A stretch of 64,000 nucleotides of DNA from Rhizobium oryziradicis (lineage in GTDB: Bacteria; Pseudomonadota; Alphaproteobacteria; Rhizobiales; Rhizobiaceae). The stretch's first letter is position 1, and every line of letters starts with the position of its first letter. The position numbers and the translations under genes are program-made. Shown here one piece after another: positions 7,984-16,496 of this stretch. The notes under the pieces are model-generated. The model was not told the DNA's origin. It searched no databases and worked only from the letters and a program-made list of their open reading frames with translations. The DNA is taken from contig NZ_MKIM01000025.1 of assembly GCF_001939045.1 (NCBI RefSeq), forward strand, positions 117,618 to 181,617. The letters run 5' to 3'.

Positions 7984-9467
7984 TCGTACTGCTCCCGGTA
8001 TTTGCGCACGATATAAAGCGCATAGATGTTAAGGCAAAGCGTGATGGCAAACAGCGTAATACCCAGCGCAAAGGCCACCAGCGTCTGCGGCGAGGTGAAC
8101 TCCAGATCGCCTGTCAACTGATTGACGATCTTGACGGTCACGGTTGTCATCGGCTCAAACGGGCTGAACTGAATGCGGGCTGCAACACCTGCCGCCAGCA
8201 CCACAATCATGGTTTCACCCACGGCACGCGAAGCGGTCATCAGCAGCGCGCCGACAATGCCCGGCAGTGCGGCTGGCAAGATCACATTCTTGACTGTTTC
8301 CGAGCGCGTTGCACCAAGCCCCAGCGACCCGTCTCGAAGCGAGCGAGGCACTGCGGTGATAATGTCATCCGACAGCGAGGACACGTAGGGGATCAACATG
8401 ATGCCCATGACGAAGCCGGCGGTCAAAACACTTTGCGCCTGAATAAAGCTGGCAAAGTCGCCGGTGGCGATGCCGCTGATTTTGGCGGAAATATCGCGCA
8501 GGAACGGCCCGACCGAGGTCAGCGCGAAAAAGCCGTAAACGATGGTTGGAATACCCGCCAGCACTTCCAAAAGCGGCTTGGTGACAGCGCGCAGCTTTGG
8601 CGAAGCATATTCAGCCATGTAGATTGCCGAGAAAAGCCCGACAGGAACCGCAAACAACATGGCAACCGCGCCAATATACAGCGTGCCCAGCAACAGCGGG
8701 ATCAGACCAAACTGGCCACCGGTATCGGCAGAGCCAGCGGCTGCAAACCGCGGGTCCCAGACCACACCAAAGAAGAATTTCCACGCGGGAACCGCCTGGA
8801 AGAAATGCACCGTCTCGCTGAACATCGACAGGATAATGCCGACCGTGGTCAGAATGGCTATGGACGAGCACAGGATAAGCGCTGCCAGCATGACCTGCTC
8901 AACGCGATTGCGTGCCCGAAAGCGCGGCGCAATCATCCGCATACCAAGGGCGGCACCGGCAACCGACAGCACAATCGTCACCAGGGCCATGGCGATGCCG
9001 TTGACGGCATTCATGCTGTTGAGCGATTCCGCTGCTTTCAGCATGTAAACGTCTGGCTCACCGGCCAGCGGCACACCATGATCACCAAGAATAGTGCGCG
9101 CGGTGGCCGGGTCGGCGGCCTGCAACTTGCCCAGCGTATCAGCATCAAGATCGCGCATCCCCCGCGCGATCGACATGATCGTACCGTAATTCAAATTTTG
9201 TGTGGCAGCGGCCTCCGAGTGAGCCTGCTGCGGCAGCGCTTCGCGCACGCTTGTCTCAATCACTCTGGGCGCAATCGACAACCAGACAGCCAGAACAAGA
9301 AAAGCGGGAACAACCGCCATCACCGCAACAAAGCTGCCGTGATAGCCATAGCGAGAATGAAACGTGGATGCCTTGCCACCAGCGAGAGACGCTGCGCGCG
9401 ATGCCCCCATCAGGTAGGACACGACCCCGATCGCGATCACAATAAACAACAGTATGGATAGACTCAT
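7980..9467 (-). CDS. pstC: Phosphate ABC transporter permease PstC
   Basis: This 495-residue permease pairs with PstA to form the phosphate channel. It has N-terminal helices (SLSILLFIVIAIGVVSYLMG and VAVMAVVPAFLVLAVWL), a periplasmic stretch of ~80 residues, then the six-helix core with the coupling loop RDGSLGLGATRSETVKNVIL. The ATG at 9467 is preferred to the one two codons upstream because the GGGGA ribosome-binding site lies 5 nt before it. It is longer than the E. coli protein, as in other rhizobia. Confidence 0.95.
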   Translation of the reverse strand: MSLSILLFIVIAIGVVSYLMGASRAASLAGGKASTFHSRYGYHGSFVAVMAVVPAFLVLAVWLSIAPRVIETSVREALPQQAHSEAAATQNLNYGTIMSIARGMRDLDADTLGKLQAADPATARTILGDHGVPLAGEPDVYMLKAAESLNSMNAVNGIAMALVTIVLSVAGAALGMRMIAPRFRARNRVEQVMLAALILCSSIAILTTVGIILSMFSETVHFFQAVPAWKFFFGVVWDPRFAAAGSADTGGQFGLIPLLLGTLYIGAVAMLFAVPVGLFSAIYMAEYASPKLRAVTKPLLEVLAGIPTIVYGFFALTSVGPFLRDISAKISGIATGDFASFIQAQSVLTAGFVMGIMLIPYVSSLSDDIITAVPRSLRDGSLGLGATRSETVKNVILPAALPGIVGALLMTASRAVGETMIVVLAAGVAARIQFSPFEPMTTVTVKIVNQLTGDLEFTSPQTLVAFALGITLFAITLCLNIYALYIVRKYREQYE

Positions 9468-9596
9468 GTACATCCCCGGGTCACCATACCCCTACCCTCG
9501 AAGCGCAGGGAGAAAAGGTTGACAGATCACGATTGAAGGCATGACCTGCCGAAACGAAAGTTGGCGCGGATGAAACACCCGCGCCAGTTTTGGATC

Positions 9597-10622
9597 TTAC
9601 TTGCCAGCCGTGAACTTGGCGCGGAATTCTTCGCGCTCTTTCTCAGGAGCAGGAACCAGGCCATAGTTTGCCAATGGGCCGTCGTCACCAATCATCTGCT
9701 CGGACAAGAAGAAATCAACATATTCCTTCATGCCTGGGATCACGCCCAGGTGCGCCTTCTTGACGTAGAAGAACAGCGGACGCGACACTGGATACTTGCC
9801 AGTGGCAACGGTTTCAACCGAAGGCTTAACGCCAGAAATGGTGGCAACCTTGAGCTTGTCAGCATTGTTTTCGTAGAAGGACAGGCCAAACACGCCAACA
9901 GCGGTCTTGTTGGCCGAGATGCGGGCCAGCGTTTCGGTGTAATCGCCATCGATATCAACAGCCTTGCCGTCTTTACGAACAGCAATGCACTTCTTGGCAG
10001 CATCCTTATCGCCAACAGCAGCCTTGATCACGTCAAGTGCGCCGGTGTCCTTGCAGCCCTGCTGCAGAACATTGACTTCAAACACTTCACGTGTGCCGTG
10101 CTTTTCGCCAGGAATAAACGCCATGACGTCCGTATCTGGCAGAGCCTTGTTGACCTCAGACCACTTCTTGTAAGGGTTGGCAACCAGCTTGCCATCCACC
10201 ACAACTTCGGCAGCCAGCGCCTTGTAGATGTCGCTCGGCACCAGAGCCAGATCCTTGTTAGACGCGTCAACGGCGAAAACGATACCGTCGTAGCCGAACT
10301 TCACTTCCTGAATTTCAGTGACGCCAGCAGCCTTGCACGCTTCAGCTTCCGACTTGTTGATCGGGCGCGATGCATTGGCAATATCAATGGTTTCCGGGCC
10401 AACGCCCTTGCAGAACTCCTTCAAGCCAGCGCCCGTGCCGCCAGATTCAACAACAGGTGTCTTGAACTTGGGGAAGGTTTCGCCAAAGGTTTCAGCAACG
10501 ATCTTGGCATAAGGCAAGACGGTGGAGGAACCAGCAACCTGAACCTGATCGCGGGCAGCAGCCACACCGGTAAATGCAACAGATGCGACCAAAGCCGCTA
10601 CAGAAAGTCTCAGCATGTTCAT
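9597..10622 (-). CDS. pstS: Periplasmic phosphate-binding protein PstS
   Basis: This 341-residue protein begins with a Sec signal peptide (MNMLRLSVAALVASVAFTGV, cleavage expected after AAA near residue 23). The phosphate-binding loop AGSSTVLPYAKI near residue 30 and SGGTGAGLKEFC are clear. PstS delivers phosphate to PstCA. It lies 129 bp upstream of pstC and has its own PhoB-type promoter in the 194-bp gap after phoR. GGGAG lies 7 nt before the ATG. Confidence 0.97.
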   Translation of the reverse strand: MNMLRLSVAALVASVAFTGVAAARDQVQVAGSSTVLPYAKIVAETFGETFPKFKTPVVESGGTGAGLKEFCKGVGPETIDIANASRPINKSEAEACKAAGVTEIQEVKFGYDGIVFAVDASNKDLALVPSDIYKALAAEVVVDGKLVANPYKKWSEVNKALPDTDVMAFIPGEKHGTREVFEVNVLQQGCKDTGALDVIKAAVGDKDAAKKCIAVRKDGKAVDIDGDYTETLARISANKTAVGVFGLSFYENNADKLKVATISGVKPSVETVATGKYPVSRPLFFYVKKAHLGVIPGMKEYVDFFLSEQMIGDDGPLANYGLVPAPEKEREEFRAKFTAGK

Positions 10623-10726
10623 AAATCTCTCCCGAGAATGAGCTTTTGTTTGGGAAGCAGGCGTCCCCCGCCTGCCTTCGCCGTGCTCCGGCTGCCTGTA
10701 CTTAGCGCCCGATGGGCTTAGCTTTT

Positions 10727-10755
10727 ATGTCACTTTGATGAAACATTTATGACAG
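10727..10755 (-). promoter_or_regulatory. Triple Pho box upstream of pstS
   Basis: On the minus strand three 7-mers, CTGTCAT (10749-10755), GTTTCAT (10738-10744) and GTGACAT (10727-10733), are spaced exactly 11 bp apart with A-rich 4-bp spacers. This is the known architecture of PhoB operators. It lies about 105 bp before the pstS start and would give pstSCAB-phoUB a phosphate-starvation promoter separate from phoR. Confidence 0.85.
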
Positions 10756-10816
10756 TCTAATTCATTGAATTATTTATAAAAATAAGAATCATCTAAAAGA
10801 ATTTATGACATTCATG

Positions 10817-12076
10817 TCAAAACCGCACGGTAAAGTCTGTTCCAACCCCAATTTCTGATCGAATAATCAGGCGCGCGCGGTGGCGGGTGAGAATATGCTT
10901 AACAATTGCAAGCCCAAGCCCTGTGCCTTTTTTGGATCGGCTGTCGGTGACACTGACCCGATAAAACCGCTCGGTCAGGCGCGGCACGTCATCGGCGGGG
11001 ATGCCCGGACCTTTATCAACAATGCTGACTTCCACGGCTTCCGAGGTCTGACGCAGGAAGACATCCACCTCCTTGCCTTCCTGCCCATATTTGCAGGCGT
11101 TTTCAATCAGGTTTTCAAACACCTGAATAAGCTCATCGCGGTCGCCCGTCACCTCAATCGGCTCTTCTGGCAAATGCAGGCGCAAATCCAGATCCAGCTC
11201 CGTCGCCAGCGGGCTGAGGGAGTCGCGTACATGGCTCAGCACCGGCTGCAAGGCCACTTTCTGGTCTGGTGCCAGATGTGCCTTCAATTCCAGCCGCGAG
11301 AGCGACAAAAGATCATCCACCAGCCGGCTCATGCGGTTGGCCTGATCCAGCATGATGCCTAAAAACCGCTCGCGCGCCTTGTCATCATTGCGCGCTGGTC
11401 CCAGCAGCGTTTCGATAAAACCGCGCAAGGACGCTAACGGCGTGCGCAATTCATGGCTGGCATTGGCAACAAAATCCGAGCGCATGCGATCGAGACGGCG
11501 CAGTTCGGAAATATCCCGAAAGGTCATGACAAACAGCGCCGAGCGTCGCTTGAGCTGCGGCAAAGCCAGCGGTGCCACCCGCACCACAAACACGCGCTCA
11601 GACGGCAGAACTTCGGAGTGCTCGATCTGATTGGGCAAACCGTTGCCCACGGTTTCGCGCACCATATCGAGAATGCCAGGAGAGCGCCAACGGGCGGAAA
11701 GGTGAACGCCAGCAGTCACCACACCAAAGGCCTTTTCTGCGGCAGCATTTTGAAAGGCAACGGTGCCATCGGCACCAAACACCAGACAAGGCAGCTCGAT
11801 GGCCGCAAAGGTTGCCTTGAGCAAACCCTCCACATCCTCCGCCGAGAGCGGAGCAGTAGACGATGCTTTTTGCACCACAACGGGAGCCTCAGTGCCATCA
11901 ACGTCACCGTAAAGCATGATGACAACCAGCGAGAACACGAACAGGATGATGCTGAAAACGGGATTGGCACCCGCCAGCGCCGCACTGCCAGAGACGAGGA
12001 CATCCAGAAGAATAAAATCCCAACGACGACGAAGCCTTTGACCAAACACACGCAAGGGCGACAAAAAATACTTCAA
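10817..12076 (-). CDS. phoR: Phosphate regulon sensor histidine kinase PhoR
   Basis: This 419-residue membrane kinase has two hydrophobic stretches (residues ~23-57), a PAS-like domain (ATFAAIELPCLVFGADGTVAF), a HisKA box with FVANASHELRTPLASLRGF, and an ATPase domain with the N-box ENLIENACKYG and G-box DKGPGIP and GTGLGLAIV. It phosphorylates PhoB when PstSCAB/PhoU signal low phosphate. The start is a TTG at 12076 with GAGG 6 nt upstream; no better ATG is present. It heads the phosphate operon and is divergent from ppk2. Confidence 0.95.
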   Translation of the reverse strand: MKYFLSPLRVFGQRLRRRWDFILLDVLVSGSAALAGANPVFSIILFVFSLVVIMLYGDVDGTEAPVVVQKASSTAPLSAEDVEGLLKATFAAIELPCLVFGADGTVAFQNAAAEKAFGVVTAGVHLSARWRSPGILDMVRETVGNGLPNQIEHSEVLPSERVFVVRVAPLALPQLKRRSALFVMTFRDISELRRLDRMRSDFVANASHELRTPLASLRGFIETLLGPARNDDKARERFLGIMLDQANRMSRLVDDLLSLSRLELKAHLAPDQKVALQPVLSHVRDSLSPLATELDLDLRLHLPEEPIEVTGDRDELIQVFENLIENACKYGQEGKEVDVFLRQTSEAVEVSIVDKGPGIPADDVPRLTERFYRVSVTDSRSKKGTGLGLAIVKHILTRHRARLIIRSEIGVGTDFTVRF

Positions 12077-12147
12077 GGCAAACCTCGGCGTGAGACTGTA
12101 TCAGGATCTGGACATTTCAAAGAAGGACTACATCTTATCTCTCCAGC

Positions 12148-12175
12148 ATGACAGAATTGTACCGCCTTAGGACAG
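12148..12175 (-). promoter_or_regulatory. Possible weak Pho box upstream of phoR
   Basis: On the minus strand CTGTCCT (12169-12175) and a perfect CTGTCAT (12148-12154) lie 21 bp apart, about two 11-bp PhoB repeats, but the middle unit is poor. They sit about 75-100 bp before the phoR start and could allow autoregulation. Confidence 0.3.
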
Positions 12176-12200
12176 TGTTGCATCACATAAAGTTGCAACA
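12176..12200. repeat. Inverted repeat in the phoR/ppk2 divergent region
   Basis: TGTTGCA (12176-12182) and TGCAACA (12194-12200) form a perfect 7-bp inverted repeat with an 11-bp spacer, about 105 bp before the ppk2 start. It could be an operator for either divergent gene. Confidence 0.35.
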
Positions 12201-12304
12201 AAGGTGCGCGTATCGGTGAATATGCCAACAAGCTATTGAAGATTTTTAATATTTTATCATTTATCCCATCGAAAGAGCTGCAAAAAACAACTGTGGAGAA
12301 TGCA

Positions 12305-13183
12305 ATGATTGATGCGATTGCCAGCCGCAAAGTGTCCCTTAAAATCAATGGCCAGCAGCGCGACTTTGACATTGATGATCCAGTCCTGCCCGATTGGGTA
12401 GACAAGAACGCCCTTTCGTCTGGTGGCTACCCTTATGATAAAAAACTGAAGCAGGACATTTATGACGAACAATTGCGCGTGCTGCAAATTGAACTGGTGA
12501 AAGTTCAATTCTGGCTGCAAGCCACAGGGGCCCGCGTGATGGCGCTGTTTGAAGGCCGCGACGCCGCGGGCAAGGGCGGCACGATCCACTCGATTTTATC
12601 CTATATGAACCCGCGTTATGCCCGCAATGTCGCCCTGACCAAGCCGACGGAGACGGAAAAGGGCCAGTGGTATTTTCAGCGCTACGTCGCCGAATTTCCA
12701 AGTGCGGGCGAATTCGTGCTGTTTGACCGCTCCTGGTACAACCGCGCGGTAGTCGAGCCAGTGATGGGCTTTTGCACGCAGGACCAGTACCGGCATTTTA
12801 TGGAGCAGGTGCCAAGGTTTGAAAAACTGATCCAGCAGGACAATATCCACTTCTTCAAATTCTGGCTGGATATTGGCCGCGAAATGCAGATCCTGCGGTT
12901 TCATGATCGCCGCCACGATCCGCTCAAAGTCTGGAAACTCTCTCCCATGGACATTGCGGCGCTCAACCGGTGGGATGACTATACCGAAAAGCGCGACCGG
13001 ATGCTGAAAGAAACCCATTCCAAGGAAGCGCCCTGGACGGTGGTGCGGTCCAACGACAAACGCCGCGCGCGCCTCAATGCCATCCGCCACATCCTGTTGT
13101 CACTGGACTATGAGGGCAAGGACCTCAAGGCGATAGGCGAGATTGACGGGAAAATCCTCGGCAAGCCATCCGCCATTCTCTGA
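12305..13183 (+). CDS. ppk2: Polyphosphate kinase 2 (PPK2 family)
   Basis: The 292-residue product is a single-domain PPK2 that transfers phosphate between polyphosphate and nucleoside di- or triphosphates in the cytosol. Walker [10 protein letters not shown], the Walker B-like [17 protein letters not shown] and the lid segment [15 protein letters not shown] are all present, and the length fits class I PPK2. The ATG at 12305 follows a GGAG site; a longer frame from 12236 runs through non-conserved sequence. It diverges from phoR, which links polyphosphate use to the phosphate regulon by position. Confidence 0.93.
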   Translation: MIDAIASRKVSLKINGQQRDFDIDDPVLPDWVDKNALSSGGYPYDKKLKQDIYDEQLRVLQIELVKVQFWLQATGARVMALFEGRDAAGKGGTIHSILSYMNPRYARNVALTKPTETEKGQWYFQRYVAEFPSAGEFVLFDRSWYNRAVVEPVMGFCTQDQYRHFMEQVPRFEKLIQQDNIHFFKFWLDIGREMQILRFHDRRHDPLKVWKLSPMDIAALNRWDDYTEKRDRMLKETHSKEAPWTVVRSNDKRRARLNAIRHILLSLDYEGKDLKAIGEIDGKILGKPSAIL

Positions 13184-13196
13184 TGGGCGCGTGGCA

Positions 13197-14429
13197 TTAT
13201 TGCCCGGGCAGAACGCGGATGGAATAGACGTTGATCCCGGCACCATTGCCGCTCATATCGGTATTGATGACGAATTGGCCGGGTGCGCTGGGAGCAACCG
13301 AGGCTGGCAAGGTCACCCGAAACAGCAAGTCTGCCTGCTCCGGATTGGCTGTGAACCGATGACGGGAACACCCTCCCAGCCGATCAAACGCGCAGGATAC
13401 CGCAAACTGCACCGGCTTCTCACCTGAGGATTGCACGGTGATGGCAATTGTCGAGGTTTTGCCCACCATTTCGCGCAGGATATCTGGCGAAACGGTGAAA
13501 ATTGCAGCGCCATCCGGATCTGAACTGCGCGAGGCAATCTTGACGGCCTGCCCATCGCTGGCACCCATAACCTCCACCGTGGCGTTCGGGCCTGCCTTGA
13601 CCGCGCGGGCATCGCTGGGCTTGAAAATATCCAGCCAGGCGCTGGAAAACCCGCGCAGCGGATCAATGGTCTTCGGCTCCTGGCTATCGCCCGAAAAATC
13701 ATCGGCAGAGGCTGTGGGCTGCGGCGTTGGCACGCCAGTCTGGCGCTCTGCTGCGGTCAGAAGAAGGCCAGTCGAATAGACCCACCAGGCGGCAATACCG
13801 ATAGAGCTGAGAATAACCACGAAGATAAAGATGCGTGAGAACAGGCCACGGCTGCGACGCGGCTTGGCTGCGGCTTTGCCGCGTTTTTTAGACCCACGCT
13901 TGGATGGTTTTTCATGGACGACATCAGACGCAGGGGCTGCCTGACGACGCTCTCCCATAACGACATCCATGGAGGGGCGATCATCACGCTCGGCCCTCAC
14001 ATCATCCAAAGATGAATGGCTGTCTTCGGCGTGATCACGATCTGCACCAAAGGAGAGCGCGCCTGCATCCTCTGCGGCAGGCTCTTTGGGTCTGGCCACA
14101 GGAGGAACGTTCGGCTCAGCCGCACGCGGCTGAGGGACGGGCGGCACGGCAACAGGCGGCGGCGCTGCCGCTGCAACAGGTGCTCCATCCGGCGGCGCAA
14201 CATGGGCCTGCGCTTTCAGACGCTCGCGCTCTTCCTGCTCGATAGAATGAATCGTCGCTTCAAGTTGATGACGTTGCTCGGCCACTGTTTCGGGATCATT
14301 GACGCCCTGCTTGCGCAAACCGGACTCCAGCGCCTGGCGGGCAGATTGATAGATCCGCGCCCGCACCTCCGCTTTTGTGCGGTCCGACCGCTCCAACGCG
14401 CTTCTAATCGCCGTTTCCAATCCGCTCAC
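13197..14429 (-). CDS. Conserved rhizobial membrane protein of unknown function
   Basis: I do not recognise a named family. The likely start is a GTG at 14429 with GAGGAAAG 7 nt upstream, giving 410 residues. Residues 1-75 are charged and helical (SALERSDRTKAEVRARIYQ), probably a coiled coil facing the cytosol. Residues ~78-195 are Pro/Ala-rich and disordered, ending in a Lys/Arg-rich stretch. One membrane helix (198-220) follows, and a ~190-residue C-terminal domain predicted to be beta-rich and periplasmic, with a Cys pair in SCAFDRLGGCSRHRF. It converges with ppk2 (13-bp gap). Confidence 0.75.
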   Translation of the reverse strand: MSGLETAIRSALERSDRTKAEVRARIYQSARQALESGLRKQGVNDPETVAEQRHQLEATIHSIEQEERERLKAQAHVAPPDGAPVAAAAPPPVAVPPVPQPRAAEPNVPPVARPKEPAAEDAGALSFGADRDHAEDSHSSLDDVRAERDDRPSMDVVMGERRQAAPASDVVHEKPSKRGSKKRGKAAAKPRRSRGLFSRIFIFVVILSSIGIAAWWVYSTGLLLTAAERQTGVPTPQPTASADDFSGDSQEPKTIDPLRGFSSAWLDIFKPSDARAVKAGPNATVEVMGASDGQAVKIASRSSDPDGAAIFTVSPDILREMVGKTSTIAITVQSSGEKPVQFAVSCAFDRLGGCSRHRFTANPEQADLLFRVTLPASVAPSAPGQFVINTDMSGNGAGINVYSIRVLPGQ

Positions 14430-14753
14430 GCCTGATCTTTCCTCATACACCGTGCCGGAACCATGCCAGCTCACACTCACTTGATGCGAATCGGTAACGG
14501 CTGCCTAGACAAACCGCAAGCCCGCCCGCACACCTTTATCACGCCGTGCACCATATATGGGGACAAGAGCAGTCAATATCAGCCATTCACAATCAGCCAG
14601 TCCCATCCATGCGCCAACCCAACAGGATCGTCGCACAGATTGCGGCAACCCCGCCAAGGACAGCACCTTTGGGAAAAGATCGCTCTTTTCAATCGTCAAT
14701 GGCTCTGCTATCTTTTTGACGTTTACGGAAACGTCAAATATTTGAGGTGTGCA
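14430..14753. other. Divergent control region before the nitronate monooxygenase gene
   Basis: No gene is supported in this 324-bp gap. Its right end holds a 24-bp palindrome over a predicted promoter (14715-14744). The remainder shows no clear motif. Confidence 0.5.
14715..14744 (+). promoter_or_regulatory. Palindromic operator overlapping a promoter
   Basis: TTTGACGTTT (14715-14724) and AAACGTCAAA (14729-14738) form a perfect palindrome around ACGG. It covers a TTGACG -35 element (14716-14721), 17 bp from a TATTTG -10 (14739-14744). A regulator bound here would block the promoter of the next gene. The sequence resembles MerR/TetR-type operators of acyl-CoA catabolism genes; the actual regulator is unknown. 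Confidence 0.6.
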
Positions 14754-15719
14754 ATGGCCCTTCCAGCAATTCTCTCCCGTCATCTCACCTTGCCGGTTGT
14801 GGCATCTCCTCTCTTCATTATTTCCCACCCTGCCCTGACGCTGGCGCAATGCAAGGCAGGCGTGGTTGGCTCTTTTCCGGCGCTGAATGCGCGCCCCGCA
14901 GCCCAACTGGATGAATGGCTGGCCGAGATCACCGAAAATCTGGTGGCCCACAATGCTGCAAACCCTGAAAGGCCCGCAGCCCCCTTTGCCGTCAACCAGA
15001 TCGTCCACACCTCGAACAAACGTTTGGAGCATGATCTGGGCCTGTGCGTGAAATACAAGGTGCCCATCGTCATTTCGTCGCTGGGTGCCGTGCCGGAGGT
15101 CAATGCCGCCATTCATTCCTATGGTGGCATTGTGCTGCATGATGTCATCAACAACCGCCACGCCAACTCGGCCATCCGCAAAGGAGCGGACGGCTTGATT
15201 GCTGTCGCCGCAGGCGCTGGCGGCCATGCCGGCAGGCTCTCGCCTTTTGCGCTTTTGCAGGAAATTCGCGAATGGTTTGATGGACCGCTGTTGTTGGCAG
15301 GCTCCATTGCCAATGGCGGTGCGATTTTGGCAGCCCAGGCCGCCGGCGCCGACATGGCCTATATCGGCTCGCCCTTCATTGCCACCGAGGAAGCACGCGC
15401 TTCCGAAGCCTATAAGCAGGCTTTGGTTGAAAGCAGCGCCGATGATATTGTCTATTCCAACTATTTTACCGGCGTGCATGGCAATTACCTGAAATCCTCC
15501 ATCAAGGCGTCTGGCCTTGACCCCGATCATCTGCCCGAAGCAGACCCGAGCAAAATGGATTTTGAAGCCGCCACAACTGGCGCGAAAGCATGGAAGGACA
15601 TCTGGGGCTGCGGTCAAGGCATTGGTGCGATCAAGTCTGTCCAGTCTGTCTCGGCGTTGGTAAGCAGGCTGGAAAGCGAATACCATGCAGCAAAAGCCAG
15701 GATTTGCGAAAAAGCGTAA
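14754..15719 (+). CDS. Nitronate monooxygenase (2-nitropropane dioxygenase family)
   Basis: This 321-residue flavin enzyme family oxidises alkyl nitronates to carbonyl compounds and nitrite with FMN and oxygen. The TIM-barrel landmarks are an N-terminal VVASPLFIISHPALTLAQC segment, GVVGSFPALNARP, AVAAGAGGHAGRLSPFALL (FMN phosphate site) and AAGADMAYIGSPFIAT. The ATG at 14754 with GAGG upstream begins at the conserved barrel; the longer frame from 14463 reads through the operator region and is rejected. Some family members are enoyl reductase-like, so the substrate is uncertain. Confidence 0.88.
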   Translation: MALPAILSRHLTLPVVASPLFIISHPALTLAQCKAGVVGSFPALNARPAAQLDEWLAEITENLVAHNAANPERPAAPFAVNQIVHTSNKRLEHDLGLCVKYKVPIVISSLGAVPEVNAAIHSYGGIVLHDVINNRHANSAIRKGADGLIAVAAGAGGHAGRLSPFALLQEIREWFDGPLLLAGSIANGGAILAAQAAGADMAYIGSPFIATEEARASEAYKQALVESSADDIVYSNYFTGVHGNYLKSSIKASGLDPDHLPEADPSKMDFEAATTGAKAWKDIWGCGQGIGAIKSVQSVSALVSRLESEYHAAKARICEKA

Positions 15720-15804
15720 CAGATCAGAAAAGGCATCTTGAAATCAGCAAAGTTTGCCTGTATCCACCCGCACAGACTGGAAATCGCTGATCGCGGTTTC
15801 CTGG

Positions 15805-15880
15805 GCCGCTTTAGCTCAGGTGGTAGAGCACATCATTCGTAATGATGGGGTCGCAGGTTCGAGTCCTGCAAGCGGCACCA
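15805..15880 (+). tRNA. tRNA-Thr (anticodon CGT)
   Basis: The 76-nt sequence folds as a full cloverleaf: acceptor GCCGCTT/AAGCGGC, D arm GCTC..GAGC, anticodon arm CATCA-TTCGTAA-TGATG with CGT at the centre, T arm GCAGG-TTCGAGT-CCTGC, and an encoded 3' ACCA. It reads ACG threonine codons. Confidence 0.97.
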
Positions 15881-15917
15881 GAACAAAGGCCTTTATCCTC
15901 AAAGAGCGGGTTGTTTC

Positions 15918-16496
15918 ATGCAGTACACCATTGAACGTGAATTACGTCCTGGTGAAAAACTGTTATGGAAGGGAAAACCTGCCACGGGTCTCAAGCTTCG
16001 ATCATCTGATATCTTTCAAATCCCGTTCAGTTTGTTTTGGGGAGGTTTCGCACTGTTTTGGATGTTTGGAGCAATCAATGCGACATCTCAAAATCAAACC
16101 GATCCTATCGCCCATATCTTTCCATTTTTTGGCATCCCTTTCGTTGCGATGGGAATTTACCTCATTATCGGTCGATTTTTTGTCGATGCAAAAATTCGCG
16201 CCAATACGGACTACGCCGTTACCAACGAAAGGGCCATTATCGTCTCTGGTGTTTTTTCACGAAAAGTGAAATCTCTGAATTTGAAGTCCATACCGGATAT
16301 TTCCCTCAGCGAGAAACCCGATGGCAGCGGCACGATCACATTTGCAGAATCCAGTTCTGCCCTTGGCGGCTGGATGGGCGCAAGAAACAGTTTTCCGGGC
16401 TTGATGAATAACCAGGTGCCATCATTTCAAATGATTGCCGACGCGCGACGGGTCAGCGACATCATTCATAAATCGATCCACCAGGGCCAACACTGA
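15918..16496 (+). CDS. Bacterial PH-domain membrane protein
   Basis: The 192-residue protein begins MQYTIERELRPGEKLLWKGK, a typical start of bacterial PH-domain (YdbS/YdbT-like) proteins. It has two membrane helices (about residues 32-52 and 65-87), then a PH-like segment with YAVTNERAIIVSGVFSRKVKSL and TITFAESSS. No enzymatic residues are visible. It starts 38 bp after the tRNA-Thr gene. Its DNA is visibly richer in A+T than the flanking genes, which may mean that it was acquired. The exact function is unknown. Confidence 0.8.
   Translation: MQYTIERELRPGEKLLWKGKPATGLKLRSSDIFQIPFSLFWGGFALFWMFGAINATSQNQTDPIAHIFPFFGIPFVAMGIYLIIGRFFVDAKIRANTDYAVTNERAIIVSGVFSRKVKSLNLKSIPDISLSEKPDGSGTITFAESSSALGGWMGARNSFPGLMNNQVPSFQMIADARRVSDIIHKSIHQGQH

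Noticed and set aside
6901..9461. Long plus-strand frames over pstA and pstC
   Set aside because: The PstA and PstC proteins are complete on the minus strand. The plus-strand products are low-complexity (Gln/His/Arg-rich) without family motifs.
14505..15686. 393-codon frame antisense to the nitronate monooxygenase gene
   Set aside because: The sense strand has a full flavoprotein with conserved FMN site; the antisense product has no domain.
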